A DNA stretch of 64,000 bases, from positions 186,001 through 250,000 of the forward strand of contig NZ_LMHU01000005.1 in assembly GCF_001428505.1 (NCBI RefSeq), read 5' to 3'. The translations under genes and the position numbers were made by a program. Below the pieces are notes generated by a model. The model was not told the DNA's origin, ran no database searches, and saw only the letters and a program-made list of their open reading frames with translations. This document shows positions 27,890-35,613 of this stretch, in pieces (the first letter of the stretch is position 1; each line of letters begins with the position of its first letter). The DNA comes from Terrabacter sp. Root181 (lineage in GTDB: Bacteria; Actinomycetota; Actinomycetes; Actinomycetales; Dermatophilaceae).

Positions 27890-28048
27890 TCACCGCGTGC
27901 GGCCCGGGTTGTTCTCCTCTCGGGAGATCCGCGCCAGGGTGCGGCGCATGATCTCGAGCGACGAGTCGCGGCGGACGCGACGACGCTGCGGGTAGCGGGA
28001 CTCGATCTCGACCTGGACGGTGCGGAAGTCGATGTACTGGGTGATCAT
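27890..28048 (-). CDS. 52-residue Arg-rich protein upstream of the LAL regulator
   Basis: The frame starts at the ATG at 28048 with an excellent ribosome site (AGAGGAAAGACC) and encodes [19 protein letters not shown], then a block of Arg ([11 protein letters not shown]), then an amphipathic helix ([15 protein letters not shown]) ending NNPGRTR. Eleven Arg plus an acidic first half suggest a small nucleic-acid- or protein-binding peptide. It ends 57 nt before the LAL start, so the two are probably cotranscribed. No family is recognised. Confidence 0.6.
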   Translation of the reverse strand: MITQYIDFRTVQVEIESRYPQRRRVRRDSSLEIMRRTLARISREENNPGRTR

Positions 28049-28096
28049 GGTCTTTCCTCTGCTCGTGCCGTTTCTGGACTCCTCCAGACTCGGCCG

Positions 28097-28176
28097 CTGA
28101 GGTAGACCCCCACATCGGACGACCTCCCTATCCCTGCCGTCCTCCTACCTCAGGATCCGATGCCGGACTACCTCAG
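28097..28176. promoter_or_regulatory. Three copies of CTACCTCAG between the small protein gene and lysE
   Basis: CTACCTCAG occurs at 28145-28153 and 28168-28176, and in inverted orientation at 28097-28105. The outer inverted pair extends through a nearby (G/A)TCCGATG element (28155-28161 and, inverted, 28114-28120), so the arms match over two blocks of about 7 and 9 bases. The array lies 50-130 nt upstream of the 52-residue protein gene, where an activator of the LAL operon would bind. The last copy overlaps the lysE stop. Confidence 0.45.
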
Positions 28177-28769
28177 CCGAGGAGGAGGGTGACGGCGATG
28201 GTGAACATGACGACGGCGATCACGACGTCGAGGACGCGCCACGTGGCGGGACGCGCGAAGAGGGGCGCGAGCAGGCGCGCGCCGTAGCCGAGCGACGTGA
28301 ACCACGCGACGCTGGCCACGGCGGCCCCGGCGGCGAACCACCACCGTCCGTCGGGGCCGTGCTGGTTGGCGAGCGACCCGACGAGCAGCACGGTGTCGAG
28401 GTAGACGTGCGGGTTGAGCCAGGTCAGCGCGAGCACGGTCGCGAGCACCCCGCTCCGCGACCGCTGGGTGCCGCCGACCTCCAGACCTCTGGGGTGGCGC
28501 GCCTTGCGCAGGCACAGCACGCCGTAGCCGACGAGGTATGCCGCCCCGACCCATCGCACGACGGTCAGCAGTCCCGGGTGGGCCGTGACGAGACCGCCGA
28601 CGCCGAGCACCCCGGCGGCGACGAGCACCGCGTCGCTCAGCGCGCAGACGGCGACGACGAGCCCGACGTGGTGGCGCGCGAGACCGGTGCGGAGCACATA
28701 GGCGTTCTGCGCGCCGATGGCCACGATGAGCGAGGCCATGGTCAGGAAGCCGGGCAGGAAGGAGGTCAC
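28173..28769 (-). CDS. lysE: LysE/ArgO-family amino acid exporter
   Basis: 198 residues with about six membrane segments: MTSFLPGFLTMASLIVAIGAQNAYVLRTGL (the GAQNxxVLRxGL signature of LysE), LTWLNPHVYLDTVLLVGS, and a hydrophobic tail to LLLG. LysE/ArgO proteins export lysine/arginine or canavanine-type basic amino acids. The divergent LysG-type regulator 70 nt away supports the assignment over other RhtB/LysE relatives. Confidence 0.88.
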   Translation of the reverse strand: MTSFLPGFLTMASLIVAIGAQNAYVLRTGLARHHVGLVVAVCALSDAVLVAAGVLGVGGLVTAHPGLLTVVRWVGAAYLVGYGVLCLRKARHPRGLEVGGTQRSRSGVLATVLALTWLNPHVYLDTVLLVGSLANQHGPDGRWWFAAGAAVASVAWFTSLGYGARLLAPLFARPATWRVLDVVIAVVMFTIAVTLLLG

Positions 28770-28795
28770 GCCCTCGACGGTAGGCCGATGGGAGA

Positions 28796-28806
28796 CTTCA
28801 GTGAAG
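28796..28806. promoter_or_regulatory. Putative LysG operator
   Basis: CTTCA-G-TGAAG, an 11-bp perfect dyad, lies in the 70-nt gap between the divergent lysE and lysG genes. LysR proteins bind T-N11-A-type dyads in this position. The dyad and its position are the only evidence. Confidence 0.45.
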
Positions 28807-28839
28807 CGACAGTTCCTACAGCATCATTAGCATGGCTTC

Positions 28840-29772
28840 ATGAGGCTCCAGCCCGAGCACCTCGCGACCCTGCTCGCCATCGTTGACACGGGGACCTTCG
28901 ACGCCGCCGCTCGTCGGCTGCACGTGACGCCCTCCGCCGTGAGCCAGCGGGTCAAGGCGCTCGAGGCGGAGCTCGGCCAGGTCGTCGTCGTGCGCACCAC
29001 CCCGTGCCGACCCACGTCGGCCGGGGAGGCCCTCGTCCGGCTCGCGCGGCAGCAGAGCCTGCTCGAGTCGGAGGCGCTCGCGTCTCTCGCCACCGACGGC
29101 CGGCCCCGCATCGACCTGCCGATCGTCGTCAACGCTGACTCGATGTCGACGTGGTTATGCGCCGTGCTGGCGGAGGCGGCCGCCTGGGACGACGTCGTGC
29201 TGCGGCTGCGGGTCGAGGACCAGGACCACTCGGCCCGGCTGCTGCGTTCGGGTGAGGTGCTCGGCGCCGTGACCTCCGACCCGACGCCGGTGCAGGGCTG
29301 CTCGACCGAGCCACTCGTGAGGATGCGCTACCTGCCCGCCGCGACACCTCGGCTCCTCGAGCGGCATCGTGGCGGACGCGGGATCGACTGGGCTGCAATG
29401 CCACTCGTGCGATTCAACGAGAAGGACGACATCCAGCAGCGCATCCTCGACCGGCACGGCGTCACCGGTGCGCCGCCGACGCACGAGGTGCCCGACGGTG
29501 GCGGCTTCGTGGCGGCGGTCCGATCCGGGCTCGGCTGGGGCGCGCTCCTCACGACGCAGCTGGCACCTCTGCTCGACTCCGGCGAGCTCGTGCGCCTCGG
29601 CGCGCGTGACCACGTCGACGTCCAGCTCTACTGGCAGCGGTGGCGGCTGCCGTCGGCTCAGCTCGAGCGGCTGAGCGACACGGTGCGGCGCGAGGCGGCG
29701 CGTGCCGGCATCCTTCCGGATCGCGGCAGCGCGCGGTTGCGCCGGCAGCCCGGCCCGCGCGGTCCTGGCTGA
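28840..29772 (+). CDS. lysG: LysG/ArgP-type LysR regulator
   Basis: 310 residues beginning MRLQPEHLATLLAIVDTGTFDAAARRLHVTPSAVSQRVKALEAELGQVVVVRTTPCRPTSAG. This is the LysG/ArgP form of the LysR HTH, with the PSAVSQRVKALE recognition helix. The effector domain follows (LPIVVNADSMSTWL, then LVRFNEKDDIQQRILDRHG). Known members activate lysE/argO on binding lysine, arginine or histidine. It is divergent from lysE. Confidence 0.88.
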   Translation: MRLQPEHLATLLAIVDTGTFDAAARRLHVTPSAVSQRVKALEAELGQVVVVRTTPCRPTSAGEALVRLARQQSLLESEALASLATDGRPRIDLPIVVNADSMSTWLCAVLAEAAAWDDVVLRLRVEDQDHSARLLRSGEVLGAVTSDPTPVQGCSTEPLVRMRYLPAATPRLLERHRGGRGIDWAAMPLVRFNEKDDIQQRILDRHGVTGAPPTHEVPDGGGFVAAVRSGLGWGALLTTQLAPLLDSGELVRLGARDHVDVQLYWQRWRLPSAQLERLSDTVRREAARAGILPDRGSARLRRQPGPRGPG

Positions 29773-29869
29773 TCATCGGCGCCGGGCCTGGAGCCGGGCT
29801 ATGTTGGGCGGGACGGACGTCCCGCACGTCCCGCCCGAGCGCGGGACCCCGCGCGAGGAGGCAGACCGA

Positions 29870-31273
29870 GTGACTGACGCGGCCGTGCCACCCGGCTCCC
29901 CGACGGACGTCGATCCGGCGAGCATCGTCCGATCCAGGGCCTATCTGTCCGCCCTGCTGCTCGCGGCGCTGCTCGGTGTCCCGATCTCGGCCGTCGCCTA
30001 CGGCTTCCTGGCGCTGACAGGGGCGCTCCAGGCGTACCTCTTCGACGACCTTCCGTCGGGCCTCTTCGAGGGTGGCACCCCGGCCTGGTGGCCGCTGCCC
30101 TGGCTGATGCTCAGCGGACTGCTGGTGTCCCTGACGATCCGCCATCTGCCGGGCACGGCGGGTCACTCACCGGCGCTCGGCTTCACGACCGGATCCGGCC
30201 CGGCCGCGAGCCGTGACCTCCCTGGCATCGTGCTCGCGGCGCTGGCCACGCTCAGCCTCGGCGCGGTGCTCGGCCCGGAGGCGCCGCTCATCGCGATCGG
30301 CGGTGGGTTGGCGGCCCTCGCGGTGCGACTGGCGAAGAAGGATGCCCCACCGATGGCGGTCACGGTCATGGCGTCGGCCGGCAGCTTCGCCGCCGTGAGC
30401 ACGTTGCTCGGCTCACCCCTCCTGGGTGCCTTCCTCATCATGGAGGCGGCCGGCATCGCCGGGGCGACCCTCAGCCTGGTCGCCCTGCCCGGCCTTCTCG
30501 CGTCCGGCATCGGAGCCCTGGTGTTCGTGGGGCTGGACGTCTGGACGGGGCTCGGCACCTTCTCGTTCGCGCTGACGACCGTGCCTCCGGCGGTCACGCC
30601 CACGCTCGCGTCTCTGCTGTGGGCGGGGCCGGTCGGCATCCTCGGGGCCCTGCTCGGCTGGGCCATCCGACGGCTCGGGCTGACCGTGCGGCCCCTCGTG
30701 CACCGCAACCGGGTGCCGGTGACCGTGGGCCTGGGCCTGCTCATCGGCCTCTGTGCCACCGCCTACCAGGTCACCACCGGACACGAGTTCAGCCAGGTGC
30801 TGTTCTCCGGGCAGGACGCCCTGCCCGAGCTCGTCGCGAATGCCGGGGGCTACTCGCTGGGCGTGCTCCTGCTGCTCGGGCTGTTCAAGGCGCTTGCCTA
30901 CGGTCTGTCGCTCAGCGCCTTCCGCGGTGGCCCCGTGTTCCCGTCGATGTTCCTCGGGGCCGTGCTGGGCATCGTCCTGAGCGGCCTGCCCGGCATGGAC
31001 CTGGCCCCCGCCATCGGCATGGGTATCGGCGCGATGTGCTGTGCCATGCTCCGGCTGCCCCTCACCTCCGTGCTCCTCGCGACCGTGCTGATGGGCACCG
31101 ACGGACTCACCATCACGCCCCAGGTGGTCGTCGCGGTGGTCGTGGCGTTCGTCGTCACCGCAGTGCTGCCGGCGTCGGGGGCACCAGAGGCAGGGGTGTC
31201 GGCGCGACCAGCGGCCCCGGACGCCGGCTCCGGACGAGCCACCGACCCGTCGACGGGGGCGAGCCGAGGATGA
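29870..31273 (+). CDS. ClC-family chloride/proton antiporter-type protein
   Basis: The GTG at 29870 has GAGGAGG eight bases upstream and yields 467 residues (VTDAAVPPGSPTDVD). Ten or more membrane segments carry the ClC selectivity motifs: LGAVLGPEAPLIAIGGG (the GxExP loop, whose Glu is the gating/exchange residue), GSPLLGAFLIMEA, and GGPVFPSMFLGAVLG near the C-terminus. A low-complexity tail follows. Retention of the gating Glu fits a Cl-/H+ exchanger. Its stop overlaps the next start (ATGA), and a glutamate decarboxylase gene follows, as expected for an electrical shunt in acid resistance. Confidence 0.85.
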   Translation: MTDAAVPPGSPTDVDPASIVRSRAYLSALLLAALLGVPISAVAYGFLALTGALQAYLFDDLPSGLFEGGTPAWWPLPWLMLSGLLVSLTIRHLPGTAGHSPALGFTTGSGPAASRDLPGIVLAALATLSLGAVLGPEAPLIAIGGGLAALAVRLAKKDAPPMAVTVMASAGSFAAVSTLLGSPLLGAFLIMEAAGIAGATLSLVALPGLLASGIGALVFVGLDVWTGLGTFSFALTTVPPAVTPTLASLLWAGPVGILGALLGWAIRRLGLTVRPLVHRNRVPVTVGLGLLIGLCATAYQVTTGHEFSQVLFSGQDALPELVANAGGYSLGVLLLLGLFKALAYGLSLSAFRGGPVFPSMFLGAVLGIVLSGLPGMDLAPAIGMGIGAMCCAMLRLPLTSVLLATVLMGTDGLTITPQVVVAVVVAFVVTAVLPASGAPEAGVSARPAAPDAGSGRATDPSTGASRG

Positions 31274-31968
31274 GGGTGCGACCAGCACGCCTGAACGCGG
31301 CGATCGCCGGGCTCTTCATGGCCGGCTCGGCGTGTTTCGTGCTGGGCTCCGTGCCTGCCTATCTGAATGCCGTCGGGGGATGGGTCGATGGCGTCACCTA
31401 TGTCGTCGGCTCGGTCTTCTTCACCAGCGCCTCGTACTGCCAGCTCGTGCAGTCGCAGAGCCCCTCGACGACCGCCGTCGACGAGGTCACCCAGCACCAG
31501 CCCGTCCGGGTGCGTCTGTGGGGCTGGCTGCCGCACGACCGCAACTGGCTCGCCGCGGTCGTCCAGTTCCCCGGCACGCTGTTCTTCAACATCAGCACCA
31601 TCGCCGCCCTGGCCCACAATGCGACAGCGGCCGAGTCCGACCGCTACGTGTGGCGCCCGGACCTCTACGGGTCGGTGCTCTTCCTCGTGTCGAGCGCCTG
31701 CGCCGTGCTCGCGGTCTCGGACCGGTTCCTCAGCCTCCAGCCCCAGTCGTTCCCGTGGCGGATCGCCTGGCTCAACATGCTCGGCTCCGTGCTCTTCATG
31801 GCCTCGGCGCTCGCCAGCTTCGTCGTGCCGAGCACCGACGCGCTGCTGGGCGCGCATGTCGCCGTTGCCGGGACCTTCTGGGGCGCCGCCTGCTTCCTCG
31901 TCGGCGCGGCACTCATGCTCCCGGCCTGGCGTCGTGCCGTCGCCATCGCCACGGCCGCGAGTCCCTAG
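31270..31968 (+). CDS. Multi-pass membrane protein, YrhK-like
   Basis: 232 residues starting at the ATG that overlaps the ClC stop. About six hydrophobic segments include repeated FxxGS-type stretches (LFMAGSACFVLGSVPAYL, VVGSVFFTSASY, MLGSVLFMASALASF) that resemble the YrhK-like domain. No catalytic residues are seen. Its position between ClC and GadB suggests a supporting role in acid tolerance. The similarity to YrhK is by eye only. Confidence 0.6.
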   Translation: MRVRPARLNAAIAGLFMAGSACFVLGSVPAYLNAVGGWVDGVTYVVGSVFFTSASYCQLVQSQSPSTTAVDEVTQHQPVRVRLWGWLPHDRNWLAAVVQFPGTLFFNISTIAALAHNATAAESDRYVWRPDLYGSVLFLVSSACAVLAVSDRFLSLQPQSFPWRIAWLNMLGSVLFMASALASFVVPSTDALLGAHVAVAGTFWGAACFLVGAALMLPAWRRAVAIATAASP

Positions 31969-32001
31969 ACCACGCCCCTGTCCAACCGAAGGAGAACGCG
32001 C

Positions 32002-33378
32002 ATGTCCACACCGTCCGAGATCAACGCCATCGCAGCCCTCTACGGCAACCGGTTCGCGACCGAGGAGGTGCCCAGCCGCGAGTTCCCGGCCACGGGGATG
32101 AGTGCAGTGGACGCGATGCGCCTCGTCGCCGAGGACCTCGCCCTCGAAGGAGATCCGGGGCGCAACCTCGCGACTTTCGTCACCACGTGGATGGAGCCCG
32201 AGGCGCAGCAGATCATCGCGGAGAACCTGCACCGCAACTTCATCGACCACGCCGAGTACCCGCGCACGGCCGAGATCGAGCAGCGCTGCATCCGGATGCT
32301 CGCCGATCTGTTCCACGCGCCGGGAGAGACCACCGGGGCACGCACCCAGGGCTCGTCCGAGGCGATCATGCTGGGCGGCCTTTCGCTCAAGTGGAACTGG
32401 CGCACCCGTCGCCAGGCGGAGGGAGGCTCCACCGAGAGCCCGAACCTGGTCTTCGGAGGCGACGTCCACGTCGTCTGGGAGAAGTTCTGCCGCTACTTCG
32501 ACGTCGAGCCGCGGATCGTGCCGCTCCAGCCCGGGAAGTACACGATCGGTCCGGAGGACGTCGCGCCGCACGTGGACGAGAACACGATCGGAGTCGCCGC
32601 CGTACTCGGCACGACCTTCACCGGCCACAAGGACGACGTCGTCGGCATCAACGATCTCCTCGTGCAGATCAAGCAGGAGCGTGGCCTCGACGTGCCGCTG
32701 CACATCGACGGGGCCAGCGGTGGCTTCGTGTGGCCGTTCCTCTACCCGGACTCACGATGGGACTTCCGGCTCGAGCAGGTGCGGTCGATCAACGTCTCGG
32801 GACACAAGTTCGGCCTGGTCTATCCGGGCATCGGCTGGCTGATCTTCCGGGAGGTCGCCGACCTGGCACCGGATCTGGTCTTCAAGGAGAACTACCTCGG
32901 CAAGACCGACTCGACCTTCACCCTGAACTTCTCGACGGGGTCGGCGATGGTGCTGGCGCAGTACTACAACCTCGTGCGCTACGGCCGTGAGGGCTACACC
33001 TACATCATGCGCAACATGCAGGCGAACGCCCGGATGCTCGGCGACCAGCTCGAGGCGATGGGGCGTTTCGAGCTGATCGGCCGGCACGAGGAGCAGCTCC
33101 CGCTCGTCGCCTTCCTCCTGTCCGGCGAACACGAGTACGACGAGTTCGACATCGCCTGGCAGCTGTCTGCCGAGCGCGGCTGGATGGTGCCCGCCTACAC
33201 GCTGCCGCCCGACGCCCAGGACATCACGATCATGCGTGCCCTGGTCAAGGAGACGATGAGTCGCGAGCACGTCGACACCCTGGCCCGTGACATCGAGGAC
33301 GCCTGCACGACGCTTGCGGCCAAGGGTGGGGCACACGAGTCGGAGCGAGCCAAGATGGTCATCGGTTCGGGCCACTGA
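32002..33378 (+). CDS. gadB: Glutamate decarboxylase
   Basis: 458 residues. This is a PLP enzyme of the group II decarboxylase family, close to bacterial GadA/B: EYPRTAEIEQRCIRMLADLFHAP, TGARTQGSSEAIMLGGL, HIDGASGGF (D236) and INVSGHKFGL with the Schiff-base lysine K269. It converts glutamate to GABA and CO2, consuming a proton. The C-terminus ends in His (SGH), comparable to the inhibitory C-terminal His of E. coli GadB. GGAGAA precedes the ATG by about 8 nt. No GadC-type antiporter gene is in the window. Confidence 0.93.
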   Translation: MSTPSEINAIAALYGNRFATEEVPSREFPATGMSAVDAMRLVAEDLALEGDPGRNLATFVTTWMEPEAQQIIAENLHRNFIDHAEYPRTAEIEQRCIRMLADLFHAPGETTGARTQGSSEAIMLGGLSLKWNWRTRRQAEGGSTESPNLVFGGDVHVVWEKFCRYFDVEPRIVPLQPGKYTIGPEDVAPHVDENTIGVAAVLGTTFTGHKDDVVGINDLLVQIKQERGLDVPLHIDGASGGFVWPFLYPDSRWDFRLEQVRSINVSGHKFGLVYPGIGWLIFREVADLAPDLVFKENYLGKTDSTFTLNFSTGSAMVLAQYYNLVRYGREGYTYIMRNMQANARMLGDQLEAMGRFELIGRHEEQLPLVAFLLSGEHEYDEFDIAWQLSAERGWMVPAYTLPPDAQDITIMRALVKETMSREHVDTLARDIEDACTTLAAKGGAHESERAKMVIGSGH

Positions 33379-33390
33379 CCGGCAGCTGCG

Positions 33391-33801
33391 TCATCGACCG
33401 CCCGCGGCGCCGGCCCGCGCCGCGGAGGCCTGCCACGCCCGCCACGCGGCATACCCCCCGATGACGTCGGTGGCGCGGTGGATGCCGAGGTCCTGGAGGG
33501 CGGCGGCTGCGAGACTGGACGTGTAGCCCTCCTGGCAGAGCACGATCACCTCGAGGTCGTGGCTGGCGATCGGCAGCGACGCGTCGCTCGCGGGATCGAA
33601 CCGCCACTCGAGGACGTTGCGCTCGATGACGACCGCGAAGGGGAGCTCGCCCTCGGCCTCGCGCTGCGCCGCGGGTCGGATGTCGACGATGACCGCTCCT
33701 CGCTCGCGCGCGGCATCGGCCTCGGCCGGGGTCACGCGCGTGAGGCGGGCACGGGCCTCGGCGAGGATCTCGTCGATCGTGCGGGGGCGTGGCGGGCTCA
33801 C
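33391..33801 (-). CDS. Rhodanese-like sulfurtransferase domain protein
   Basis: The start is the GTG at 33801, overlapping the dioxygenase stop (GTGA), giving 136 residues. A single rhodanese domain has VIVDIRPAAQREAEGELPFA and the catalytic loop with C89 in VLCQEGYTS. Such domains carry persulfide sulfur. Translational coupling to a cysteine dioxygenase indicates a role in thiol or persulfide catabolism. It converges on gadB with a 12-nt gap. Confidence 0.85.
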   Translation of the reverse strand: MSPPRPRTIDEILAEARARLTRVTPAEADAARERGAVIVDIRPAAQREAEGELPFAVVIERNVLEWRFDPASDASLPIASHDLEVIVLCQEGYTSSLAAAALQDLGIHRATDVIGGYAAWRAWQASAARAGAAGGR

Positions 33802-34295
33802 CAGTCGATCCCGACCTCGGCCTGCTCCTCGACCTCGAGCACTCCGTCGACGGCCCGGTAGTTCGTCATGGAGGTCAGCTTGGGCCCGTACACGTGCAGG
33901 CTGACGGCCGGGTCGGACCCGGCGTTCGTCACCCGGTGCAGGTGGCGGGTGCCGAACGTCCGCTGGTCGCCGGGCGTGAGCCTGACTCCCGGGCCGGTCA
34001 CCCGTCGGACGTCGTCGAGGGCGGCTGCCGAGCGGTAGCCGGCGACCTCCTCGGTCAGGACGCCCTGGAGCACGACGAACGACCCGGCGCTGCCACCGTG
34101 GTCGTGCCACGGCGTCCCCTGACCGGGCAGCCAGGTGAGCAGCCAGGCCTCGTGGTCGTGGTCGGCGAGGAGCCGTGCGTAGAAGCGGCTGATGGGGTCG
34201 AAGTCGACGAGCCCCTGCCACAGGGTGCGTTGACGGGCGAGTCGACGGGCGGTGTCGGCGAGGTCGACGGAGATGCGCTGGGCGCCGCGGGACAT
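33798..34295 (-). CDS. Cysteine dioxygenase
   Basis: 165 residues of cupin fold: the iron ligands are H64 and H66 in PWHDHGGSAGSF, and H120 in HLHRVTN. This is the bacterial type-I cysteine dioxygenase pattern. It oxidises cysteine to cysteine sulfinate with O2. The rhodanese gene overlaps its stop. An A+T-rich region with a dyad at 34432-34454 lies upstream. Confidence 0.88.
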   Translation of the reverse strand: MSRGAQRISVDLADTARRLARQRTLWQGLVDFDPISRFYARLLADHDHEAWLLTWLPGQGTPWHDHGGSAGSFVVLQGVLTEEVAGYRSAAALDDVRRVTGPGVRLTPGDQRTFGTRHLHRVTNAGSDPAVSLHVYGPKLTSMTNYRAVDGVLEVEEQAEVGIDW

Positions 34296-34412
34296 GGTCG
34301 TGCCTTTCGGGATGGGGGGAGTGGGCGGGGCGCTCGGGAGCGGGTGCGGCGGCGGGCTCTCGGCCTCAGCGCGCGGCTCGGCTCCCGAGCGGGCGACAGC
34401 AGGCCCGCATCT

Positions 34413-34454
34413 CTATATAACCAATCCTTGCCATAAGAGAAACGTTAACTTATG
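34413..34454 (-). promoter_or_regulatory. A+T-rich promoter with a CATAAG-N11-CTTATG dyad upstream of the cysteine dioxygenase gene
   Basis: Bases 34405-34460 are strikingly A+T rich for this genome. A perfect inverted repeat CATAAG (34432-34437), 11 bases, CTTATG (34449-34454) encloses a central AACGTT. A TATATA at 34413-34418 could be a -10 for leftward transcription of the dioxygenase-rhodanese operon. The binding factor is unknown. Confidence 0.5.
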
Positions 34455-34556
34455 TATGCGTCGGGCTGCAAGGTGCCCACGGTCTGGCGGGATGTCGCCG
34501 ACTCCTGACCGGAAAGCAGGCGGCGCGCTGTCGGTGCCGACGCCTACGGTCTGGGG

Positions 34557-35489
34557 GTGACCGTGGACTCCCGCACCGCATCCGAGGCCCCGACCGGCAG
34601 TCGCCGCGCGAGGTGGCTCGTGCTCGGCGCCGTGGCCGTGACCCTCCTGCTCTGGGCCTCGGCGTTCGTCGCGATCCGGCACCTCGGCCGCGACGTCCCG
34701 CCGGGCGCGCTCTCACTGGGGCGCCTCCTCGTCGCGTCGGTCGCGCTCGGGGTGCTCGTCTTCCGCCGACCGCGCACGTGGCCGGCCGCGCGCGACTGGC
34801 CACTGCTCCTGCTCTGCGGAGTCGGCTGGTTCGGCATCTACAACCTCGCCCTCAACGAGGCCGAGCGGCGCATCGACGCCGGCACGTCTGCTCTCATCGT
34901 GCAGATCGGACCGATCATCGTGGCACTGCTCGCCACCGTCTTCCTCGGCGAGAGGATGTCCCGCTGGCTGCTCATCGGCATGGCCGTCGGCTTCGCCGGC
35001 GTCGTCGTCATCGCGCGCGGGTTCTCCTCAGGGGACTCCGGCGACATGGTTGGCGTCTGGCTCGCCGTCCTCGCCGCGGTGACGTATGCCGTGGGGGTCC
35101 TCGCGCAGAAGCCCCTCCTCGGGCGGCTGCCGGGCCCGGAGGTCACGTGGCTCGCCTGCATCATCGGCGCGGTCGTCTGCCTGCCGTGGACCGGCGAGCT
35201 CGTCACGGTGGTCCGCGACAGCGATGCCAGCACCCTGTGGTGGATCGCCTACCTCGGGATCTTCCCGACCGCCATCGCCTTCTCGACGTGGGCCTACGTC
35301 CTGGCGCGCAGCGATGCCGGCACGCTGACCCTGACCACCTTCCTCGTGCCCTTCATCGCGACGCTCATCGCCTGGGCGCTGCTCTCCGAGGTGCCCCCAC
35401 CCCTGACCTTCGTCGGTGGCGCCCTGTGCATCGCGGGCGTCCTGCTGACGCGACGCAAGCCTCGGTCCACGCCCGTCGTCGACGGCTGA
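34557..35489 (+). CDS. EamA/DMT-family exporter
   Basis: 310 residues, GTG start, with about ten membrane segments in two EamA repeats (LLLWASAFVAIRHLGRDVPPGALSLGRLLVA; then VGVWLAVLAAVTYAVGVLAQKPLL). The second repeat ends with SEVPPPLTFVGGALCIAGVLLTRRK. The family exports amino acids or other metabolites, and the substrate is unknown. It is divergent from the dioxygenase operon over 261 nt, which otherwise holds only the A+T-rich promoter. Confidence 0.85.
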   Translation: MTVDSRTASEAPTGSRRARWLVLGAVAVTLLLWASAFVAIRHLGRDVPPGALSLGRLLVASVALGVLVFRRPRTWPAARDWPLLLLCGVGWFGIYNLALNEAERRIDAGTSALIVQIGPIIVALLATVFLGERMSRWLLIGMAVGFAGVVVIARGFSSGDSGDMVGVWLAVLAAVTYAVGVLAQKPLLGRLPGPEVTWLACIIGAVVCLPWTGELVTVVRDSDASTLWWIAYLGIFPTAIAFSTWAYVLARSDAGTLTLTTFLVPFIATLIAWALLSEVPPPLTFVGGALCIAGVLLTRRKPRSTPVVDG

Positions 35490-35560
35490 GGTCGTCGAAT
35501 CAGGCTGCGCTGCAAGTGGATCGGGCGACATCGGGCTGTGGGTAGCCCTTCCCAAAGTGT

Positions 35561-35574
35561 CGAACATGTGTTCT
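35561..35574. promoter_or_regulatory. LexA (SOS) box
   Basis: CGAACATGTGTTCT matches the actinobacterial/Bacillus SOS box (CGAAC-N4-GTTCG) at nine of ten fixed positions. It lies 40 nt before the start of the DUF222-HNH gene, so LexA would repress that gene and DNA damage would induce it. Confidence 0.75.
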
Positions 35575-35613
35575 AATTGAGGAGTCGGCGACCCGAGTGG
35601 GAGGAGTGAGTTC

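Noticed and set aside
25245-27995. 916-codon plus-strand frame opposite the LAL regulator
   Set aside because: Mirror frame of the LuxR-family gene; the translation is Arg/Glu/Val-rich with no recognisable domain.
28545-33449. Absence of GTATGCCG over about 5 kb as a sign that the ClC-GadB module was acquired
   Set aside because: At about 0.6 copies per kb a 5-kb gap is not rare (there is a similar gap at 3.9-9.2 kb), and base composition shows no clear shift.
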